The position numbers and the translations under genes were made by a program. From the NCBI GenBank assembly GCA_026193735.1, contig JAPHUJ010000357.1, positions 1 to 10,977 of the forward strand: DNA of 10,977 bases. The letters run 5' to 3'. This DNA comes from Sulfurovum sp. Lineage in GTDB: Bacteria > Campylobacterota > Campylobacteria > Campylobacterales > Sulfurovaceae. Below, piece after piece: positions 5,913-10,977 of this stretch (positions are counted from its first letter, which is position 1; every line of letters begins with the position of its first letter). Under the pieces are notes generated by a model. It saw only the letters and a list, made by a program, of their open reading frames with translations, was not told the DNA's origin and ran no database searches.

Positions 5913-7181
5913 ATGCTTGGCAAACTCATCGTTGCATCACTATTAACAGGAATCATCAGTGGTTTTTTTATCACTATCTATGAACTGCTTATTAAATTAT
6001 TAACCTATACTATTTTTATGGGTGACCCTTTTATAACAATTCAGACTTTACCTGTATGGTATCTCTATCTTGCACCGACAGTAGCGATATTTATCGTTAA
6101 TTATATCATCTCTAAAGATAAGTATATTAGAGAGTATGGAGTCAATGAGATCGCTGAGTCTATTAGTGAAAATAGAATGATCTTAACAGTCAAAACACTT
6201 TTTTTGAAAATTTTCACCTCTGCTCTTTCTATCTCCAGTGGGTTTGCTGTGGGAACAGAAGGTCCATCAGCCGGGATAGGTGCAATGGTTGCATATCAAA
6301 TTCATAAACTTTTTAAGTTACCTACGATGCTTGTTAAAATGATGATCAGCGTAGGAGCCAGCAGTGGAGTTGCTGCTATTTTCGTTTCTCCTATCACAGG
6401 AATAGCTTTTGCTATTGAAAATATTGCTTATCAATTTATAAAACAATATATTGGCTATCTTATTTTAGGCTCTATTATCTCTTTTTCTGTTGCTGCTAAA
6501 TTCTTAGACTCAATCTCTTTTCATAATTCATTAGGGAAAGTCATAGATTATCACTACATCGTGCCCACTTTATTATTTATTCCTTTTATTACAGCATTTG
6601 TCTATCTGTATCTGTTTTTAAAAAAGAGGCTTTTACACTTAATTGACCTTGAGATCTTTCAAAACTTTCATGCCTATCGAAATTTTATTTTTTCACTGAT
6701 CGGCGGTATTACTATTGGAACCATTTTACTTATCGAACCTCATGCCGCTTTTTCGGGAAAAACGATGGTAATACATTTAATTAATCATAAAGCTCATATT
6801 CCGCTTGCCTTTATTTTTATGATCATCATACTGCGTATTATCGGTACGACGGTTTCTATTTATGCTAATGCTGTAGGAGGACTGTTCTTACCATTGATGA
6901 GTATTGGTGCATTAGTAGGCTACAGTTATGGAGAATTAATAACACAGGTTCATAATTTGCCCCTTGAACCTTTTTTCTTTGCCGCTGTGGGTGCAGCAGT
7001 ATTTATGGGAGTCCTTATGAAGCTCCCTTTAACCGCTGTAGTCCTTGCTCTTGAAACTACTTTTGATTACAATGTTATGGCAGCCACAAGTGTGAGCGTA
7101 GTATTAGTCAGTTATTTCTCCAATATCTATTTTGATATTAGAAAAAAGTATGTTACCCAGGCAGATAAAATAGTAAAATAA
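5913..7181 (+). CDS. ClC-family chloride channel/transporter
   Basis: This is an inner-membrane ClC protein of 422 residues with no CBS domain, moving chloride or a similar anion, with or without proton exchange. Family landmarks by hand alignment to E. coli ClC-ec1: EYGVNE (74-79) at the GSGIPE filter position; GTEGPSAGIG (114-123) at GREGP, keeping the gating glutamate (Glu116); ITGIAFAIEN (161-170) on helix H; VGGLFLP (321-327) at GGxFxP; and MKLPLTAVVLALETT near 379-393. Tyr406 in SNIYF may correspond to the inner-gate Tyr445. Substitutions stand out: Ser107 to Tyr75, Pro110 to Asn78, Arg147 to Thr115 and the proton-pathway Glu203 to Asn170. It may therefore be a channel, or have other selectivity or coupling. 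The start ATG 5913 has AAGGGG 11 bases upstream. It is transcribed alone and convergent with the ybhR-like gene, 13 bases away. Confidence 0.92.
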   Translation: MLGKLIVASLLTGIISGFFITIYELLIKLLTYTIFMGDPFITIQTLPVWYLYLAPTVAIFIVNYIISKDKYIREYGVNEIAESISENRMILTVKTLFLKIFTSALSISSGFAVGTEGPSAGIGAMVAYQIHKLFKLPTMLVKMMISVGASSGVAAIFVSPITGIAFAIENIAYQFIKQYIGYLILGSIISFSVAAKFLDSISFHNSLGKVIDYHYIVPTLLFIPFITAFVYLYLFLKKRLLHLIDLEIFQNFHAYRNFIFSLIGGITIGTILLIEPHAAFSGKTMVIHLINHKAHIPLAFIFMIIILRIIGTTVSIYANAVGGLFLPLMSIGALVGYSYGELITQVHNLPLEPFFFAAVGAAVFMGVLMKLPLTAVVLALETTFDYNVMAATSVSVVLVSYFSNIYFDIRKKYVTQADKIVK

Positions 7182-7194
7182 TATCTTATCTTGC

Positions 7195-8283
7195 CTAATC
7201 GATCTTATGTCTAAACATCCAAGAAGCAAAAATCAAAGATGTAAAACCTAAGGCCAGCATTGGAATAATTAATCCTAATGCAATGCTAAAAGATATATTC
7301 TTTAAAAATACACCTTTTAATAGAACTAAAAAATATTTTAACGATACAAGATCCGTTAGAGGTATCAGCCATGATGGCATGTTTTCAACCGGTGTTGCAA
7401 AACCTGACATCAAAATATATGGTACAACTAAAACAAAAGCACCTAATATACCCTGTTGTTGCGTCGATGATATAGACGAGATGAAGAGTCCCATACCGAC
7501 TATTGAAAATAAAAAAGAGATTAATCCACAATATAAAATGATAACAGATCCCACAAAAGGAACCCCAAAAAAGGTGACTGCAGCAAAAAAGATAACACTG
7601 GCCTCTATAGTACTGATGATCAAAGGTGGAATCGTTTTCCCAATGATCAAAATAGCAGGAGACAATGGAGATACCAATGTTTGCTCAAAAGTGCCCAGTT
7701 CTCTCTCTCTGGCAACAGACAAGGAGGTAAGAAGCAAAGCAATGATCATCGATAAACTTCCCATAAGATTTGGAAGTATCCACCAAAAATTATCCAAGTT
7801 TGGGTTGTACCAATTCCTTGATATAAAAGTATCCTTATTTACTTTTGCATTTTCAAAGATCCTTGCGATAGCCATTTGGATGTATGCTTGTGCAATTTGA
7901 GCTGTATTTGACTTTCTACCATCACCTATAATTTGTACAGATGTATGTTCTCCTGCAGCTATTTTTTTTGCAAAATTTTGTGGGATGTATATAGTTGCCA
8001 GTACTTTTTGAGCGTTTATATAGGTCGTTAATTGCTTTTCACTTTCTAATCTATATACATTTGTAAAGGTTTCACTTAACTTTAATGTTCTGATAAGTGC
8101 TTCACTCTGCACTGAATTATCTCTATCTAAAATACCAATATTGATATTTTTCACTTCAAGAGTAACGGCAAAAGAAAATAAAACAAGTTGAATCAGAGGA
8201 GGTACAATAATGATGACTCTAGATTTCTTGTCACTCCAAATCGCTAAAAATTCTTTTTTGATAAGTGCTAAAAGTGGGTACAT
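7195..8283 (-). CDS. ybhR: ABC-2 type transporter permease, YbhR-like
   Basis: This is the second inner-membrane permease of a YbhFSR-type exporter, with 362 residues. Helix 1 is near 22-42, a periplasmic domain spans about 43-165, and five or so helices follow to the C-terminus, the ABC-2 (ABC2_membrane_3) layout. Close resemblance to E. coli YbhR as I recall it: SRNWYNPNLD (155-164), LSVARERELGTFEQ (188-201) with the coupling helix, SSTQQQ (272-277), SGF.TPVENMP (303-313) and a basic end FRHK. The gene starts one base inside the upstream stop (TAATG), so it is translationally coupled to the ybhS-like gene. It is last in its operon and converges on the ClC gene. In E. coli the system is reported to affect tetracycline efflux and Na+/Li+ tolerance; the substrate here is unknown. 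Confidence 0.9.
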   Translation of the reverse strand: MYPLLALIKKEFLAIWSDKKSRVIIIVPPLIQLVLFSFAVTLEVKNINIGILDRDNSVQSEALIRTLKLSETFTNVYRLESEKQLTTYINAQKVLATIYIPQNFAKKIAAGEHTSVQIIGDGRKSNTAQIAQAYIQMAIARIFENAKVNKDTFISRNWYNPNLDNFWWILPNLMGSLSMIIALLLTSLSVARERELGTFEQTLVSPLSPAILIIGKTIPPLIISTIEASVIFFAAVTFFGVPFVGSVIILYCGLISFLFSIVGMGLFISSISSTQQQGILGAFVLVVPYILMSGFATPVENMPSWLIPLTDLVSLKYFLVLLKGVFLKNISFSIALGLIIPMLALGFTSLIFASWMFRHKID

Positions 8284-9395
8284 TAATCGAGCCTTTTTCT
8301 AGTGATTTTTAGGATGACTGTAAAAATAATAAAACCTAAAACAAACATTGCAACAAGATTTGGCACTATGACATCATAAATATCTCCTGTCAAAAAAAGT
8401 GTCTGTAAAATAGACACAAAATATCTAGCAGGTATGATATGTGTTATATACTGAAGCCACCATGGCATACTGCTGATCTGAAAAAGAAATCCTGACAATA
8501 ACAGCGCAGGTAAAAACCCAACGATCAGTGCAGCCTGTGCTGCTACAAACTGATTTTTAGCCAGTGTTGAAATAAGAAGTCCAAGACTAAGTGCTGGAAA
8601 AAGATACACAGAGGAAGTCAAAAATAAAAGCCAATAAGAGCCAAGAAAAGGTATGCCAAACCAGGTTAATGTAATAAAGACACAAATACCCAAGGCTATC
8701 ATACCCAATACAAAATAAGGAAGCAGCTTTCCCATCAGTAGTTCAATAATGGTAATAGGCGTCGACATAATGGCTTCCATCGTTCCTCTCTCCCACTCTC
8801 TTGCCACAACAAGTGCAGTTAAAAGTGTACCTATCAAAGTCAATATAATGGCAATAGCCCCGGGGAGTAAAAAATAGCGGCTGTAAAGAGGCGCATTAAA
8901 CCAATACCTACTTCTTACATCGACGCCGGTCTGAGTCATTTTTTTATCAAAGCCCTCTTGCTCTAACCAATTTTGCCAAACTTCCTGAGAGTATTTTTGT
9001 ACATACCCTGCAATATTTGGCTCAGTCCCATCTGCTATTATTTGTATTTTTATATCATTCGTAGCTAAGTCTTTTGCAAAAGTTGAAGGTATCACTATGA
9101 TAGATCTTATTTCTCCTTTTTGAATAGCCTCCTTAAAATCTCTTCTATTTTGACTTACTTTTACATTAAAACTCGGAGATGATCTAAAGGAGTTTACTAA
9201 ACTTTGTGTATATTTTGATGACTGTTCAACAACGATGCCAACCGGTATATTTTTAGAATCAAGCGATATAGCATATCCCATCAAAAACAAAAGTATCAAA
9301 GGCAAGACGACAGCGATCAGAATAGAACTTGGGTCTCTTATGATCTGTAAAGTCTCTTTGAAAAAGAGTGCATTAAATCTTCTAAGATTTATCAT
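8283..9395 (-). CDS. ybhS: ABC-2 type transporter permease, YbhS-like
   Basis: This is the first permease of the exporter, 370 residues from ATG at 9395. The frame allows GTG at 9401, but the purine-rich AAGAAG sits 5 bases before the ATG and abuts the GTG. Strong match to E. coli YbhS from memory: KETLQIIRDPSS (13-24) before helix 1 (about 25-43), DGTEPNIAGYVQ (122-133) in the periplasmic domain, RYWFN (163-167), VVAREWERGTMEA (196-208) at the coupling helix, SGF.FQISSMP (301-311) and IIPARYF (320-326), ending in RKRLD. It overlaps the ybhF-like ATPase by 14 bases and the ybhR-like gene by 1. The two permeases should form a heterodimer that couples to the two halves of the ATPase and exports a substrate with a HlyD-type adaptor. 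Confidence 0.93.
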   Translation of the reverse strand: MINLRRFNALFFKETLQIIRDPSSILIAVVLPLILLFLMGYAISLDSKNIPVGIVVEQSSKYTQSLVNSFRSSPSFNVKVSQNRRDFKEAIQKGEIRSIIVIPSTFAKDLATNDIKIQIIADGTEPNIAGYVQKYSQEVWQNWLEQEGFDKKMTQTGVDVRSRYWFNAPLYSRYFLLPGAIAIILTLIGTLLTALVVAREWERGTMEAIMSTPITIIELLMGKLLPYFVLGMIALGICVFITLTWFGIPFLGSYWLLFLTSSVYLFPALSLGLLISTLAKNQFVAAQAALIVGFLPALLLSGFLFQISSMPWWLQYITHIIPARYFVSILQTLFLTGDIYDVIVPNLVAMFVLGFIIFTVILKITRKRLD

Positions 9396-10977
9396 GGTCA
9401 CTTCTTTTGATCAGCTCTATAAATGTATCTTCCATGGTAGCATTCTCTGAGACTTGTGCTATTAAACTGTGGGGTGTTCCCGATGCGATTGCTTTTCCTT
9501 TATAGATGAGCGCTATCCTGTCGCAGTACTCCGCTTCATCCATAAAATGTGTTGTAACCATAATGGTCATACCTTTTTGAACCATTGCATAAATATGATT
9601 CCAAAACTCTCTTCTGGTAAGTGGATCGACACCGGATGTTGGCTCATCTAAAAATAAAACAGCGGGATTGTGCATGACCGCACATGCCAATGACAACCTC
9701 TGTTTATAACCTAACGGTAAATTTTTAGAAGCGATTTTTTGAAACTTTTTTAAGTCAAAAATCTCTAACATACTATTTATTTTATTCTCTTTATCATTAC
9801 CTTTCAACCCATAGATCCCAGCAAAAAATCTTAAATTCTCAATGACAGAAATATCGCCGTATAAAGAAAATTTTTGAGACATATACCCTATCTTTGCTCT
9901 GGCTAAAGCGGATGATTTTTCTAAACTGTAGCCTAAAACTTTTGCTTCTCCACTCGTGGGTGTAATCAGTCCACAAAGCATTTTAAATGTGACTGATTTT
10001 CCCGCACCGTTTGGACCCAAAAAGCCAAAGATCTCTCCTCTTTTAATCTGAAAATTAACATTGTCTGTGGCGGTAAATGAGCCAAATTTTTTAGTTAGAT
10101 TCTTCGCCTCTATCAAATCTCCCTCTATCAGAGGAGTCTCTTTCATTTGGTTTGCCAAGGCTGATACACCATCAAAACTACCACCCAATATGTTTATAAA
10201 CCCATCTTCAAAATTGGGGTTTTCATCTTCATAGTGACAATGTTCTGCTTCTAATTCTTTAAGTGGCGGAAGTTTTTCTTTTGCACTACATATCAGTTTG
10301 ATCTTATTACCCAATATCAAACCATCTTTTACACTCTCGTGCAGTAAAGCCAGTTTAAGTGTTTTTCTTTTATCTTGTATATCTCCTACTATTTTAAATA
10401 CTTTTCCAACCATGGTGTCCGTTAATTGTTTGGGGTTTCCCTGAAAAAGGATCTTACCATCGTTTAACAAGATCACATCATCAAAACGTGATGCTTCATC
10501 CAGATAAGCAGTACTCCAAACTACTCCCACATCATCTTTTATAAGCTCTTGAACCATACGCCAAAGCTCTCTTCTGGAGATGGGATCAACTCCCACTCCA
10601 GGCTCATCAAGAAGCAAAAGTTTCGGTTTTTTTATCAAAGCACATGCCAATCCCAACTTTTGCTTCATCCCACCGGACAACTGAGAAGCTAAAAAAGATT
10701 TAAAATCAAAAAGGGAAGTAAAGTGTAAAAGTTCATCTATTCTATTTTGTTGTGTATTTTTATCGATTGATTGCAAATTTGCATACAAGTTAAGATTTTC
10801 TTCTACACTCAAATCTTCATACAAGCCAAACTTTTGTGGCATATACCCGATAAGAGACTGTACCTCATAAGTGTTTTTCGGCATATCATAACTCAAAACA
10901 TTAAGGGCTCCGCCATCTTGAACCAATAAACCGGTCATAAGCCTAATAAGCGTTGTTTTTCCTGCACCATCAGGTCC
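9382..10977 (-). CDS. ybhF: Fused double-NBD ABC ATPase, YbhF-like (5' end cut by window edge)
   Basis: This is the cytoplasmic ATPase with two NBDs in one chain. The frame is open to the window edge: the first visible codons read GPDGAGKTTLIRLMTG, the Walker A of NBD1, so roughly 35-45 N-terminal residues are missing; 531 are visible, against 578 in E. coli YbhF. The ATG at 10938 is internal. In visible numbering, NBD1 has Q-loop YMPQKF, signature LSGGMKQ (100-106), Walker B LLLLDEP (120-126) and an altered switch STAYLDE (Ala157 for His). After a linker, NBD2 has Walker A GPNGAGKS (321-328, followed by Val), YMSQKF, a degenerate signature LPLGYKQ (420-426), Walker B LFLDEP (441-446) and His477 in TTHFMDE. 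No membrane segment is fused on, unlike RbbA. It overlaps the ybhS-like gene by 14 bases. Confidence 0.95.
   Translation of the reverse strand, partial: GPDGAGKTTLIRLMTGLLVQDGGALNVLSYDMPKNTYEVQSLIGYMPQKFGLYEDLSVEENLNLYANLQSIDKNTQQNRIDELLHFTSLFDFKSFLASQLSGGMKQKLGLACALIKKPKLLLLDEPGVGVDPISRRELWRMVQELIKDDVGVVWSTAYLDEASRFDDVILLNDGKILFQGNPKQLTDTMVGKVFKIVGDIQDKRKTLKLALLHESVKDGLILGNKIKLICSAKEKLPPLKELEAEHCHYEDENPNFEDGFINILGGSFDGVSALANQMKETPLIEGDLIEAKNLTKKFGSFTATDNVNFQIKRGEIFGFLGPNGAGKSVTFKMLCGLITPTSGEAKVLGYSLEKSSALARAKIGYMSQKFSLYGDISVIENLRFFAGIYGLKGNDKENKINSMLEIFDLKKFQKIASKNLPLGYKQRLSLACAVMHNPAVLFLDEPTSGVDPLTRREFWNHIYAMVQKGMTIMVTTHFMDEAEYCDRIALIYKGKAIASGTPHSLIAQVSENATMEDTFIELIKRSDHDKS

Noticed and set aside
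7160..7195. Imperfect inverted repeat (GGCA-GATAA / TTATC-T-TGCC) across the convergent ends of the ClC and ybhR-like genes
   Set aside because: The position suits a bidirectional terminator, but the stem has a bulge, the loop is 17 bases and no T run follows on either strand, so support is too weak.
7283..7900. Long + strand ORF of 205 codons
   Set aside because: It lies entirely antisense to the ybhR-like permease, whose protein matches a known family along its length. The antisense product has no recognisable features or ribosome site.
1..10977. Mobile elements, CRISPR arrays, tRNA or rRNA genes
   Set aside because: No transposase, integrase, regularly spaced repeats, cloverleaf or conserved rRNA segment was seen. 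Apart from the 5520-5912 gap the window is filled by ordinary genes.

Overview
This is an AT-rich bacterial window with tightly packed genes, several outer-membrane barrels with N-terminal signal peptides, and proteins of didermic type, so the host is Gram-negative. Base composition, A/T-rich promoters and the style of the leader peptides suggest a Campylobacterota species (Sulfurovum/Sulfurimonas-like). That assignment is an inference: there is no rRNA or marker gene to settle it.

Left block (1-3062, + strand): the end of an FtsX/LolC-type permease, a complete FtsX/LolE-type permease, its LolD-like ATPase and a beta-barrel outer-membrane protein. All four reading frames overlap (8, 4 and about 14 bases), so this looks like one translationally coupled operon. 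The ABC machine would work in the inner membrane on an envelope substrate, possibly lipoproteins or lipids, with the barrel as a candidate outer-membrane partner. A DUF481 barrel gene with its own likely promoter follows at 3208.

Middle (4144-7181, + strand): an MscS-family channel with a long periplasmic N-terminal region, whose last 40 codons are displaced by a one-base deletion in an A run. A 393-base gap follows, holding a perfect 13-bp hairpin, a weak terminator candidate, a 58-codon minus-strand ORF that looks like the end of a lost membrane-protein gene, and a promoter. Then comes a ClC-family chloride transporter/channel. MscS and ClC both handle ions across the inner membrane, and a 13-base palindromic word, TATGCAACATAAA, precedes both genes.

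Right block (7195-10977, - strand): a YbhF-YbhS-YbhR type ABC-2 exporter, convergent with the ClC gene. The double-NBD ATPase YbhF is cut by the window edge at its first Walker A motif; the two permeases follow with overlaps of 14 and 1 bases. By comparison with E. coli ybhGFSR, a HlyD-type adaptor (YbhG) is expected just beyond the right edge.

I found no tRNA, rRNA, CRISPR array, insertion sequence or integrase. Most of the window is recognisable families. The less ordinary points are the MscS frameshift, the small minus-strand ORF, the shared upstream word, the altered ClC filter residues and the barrel coupled to the LolCDE-like cassette.
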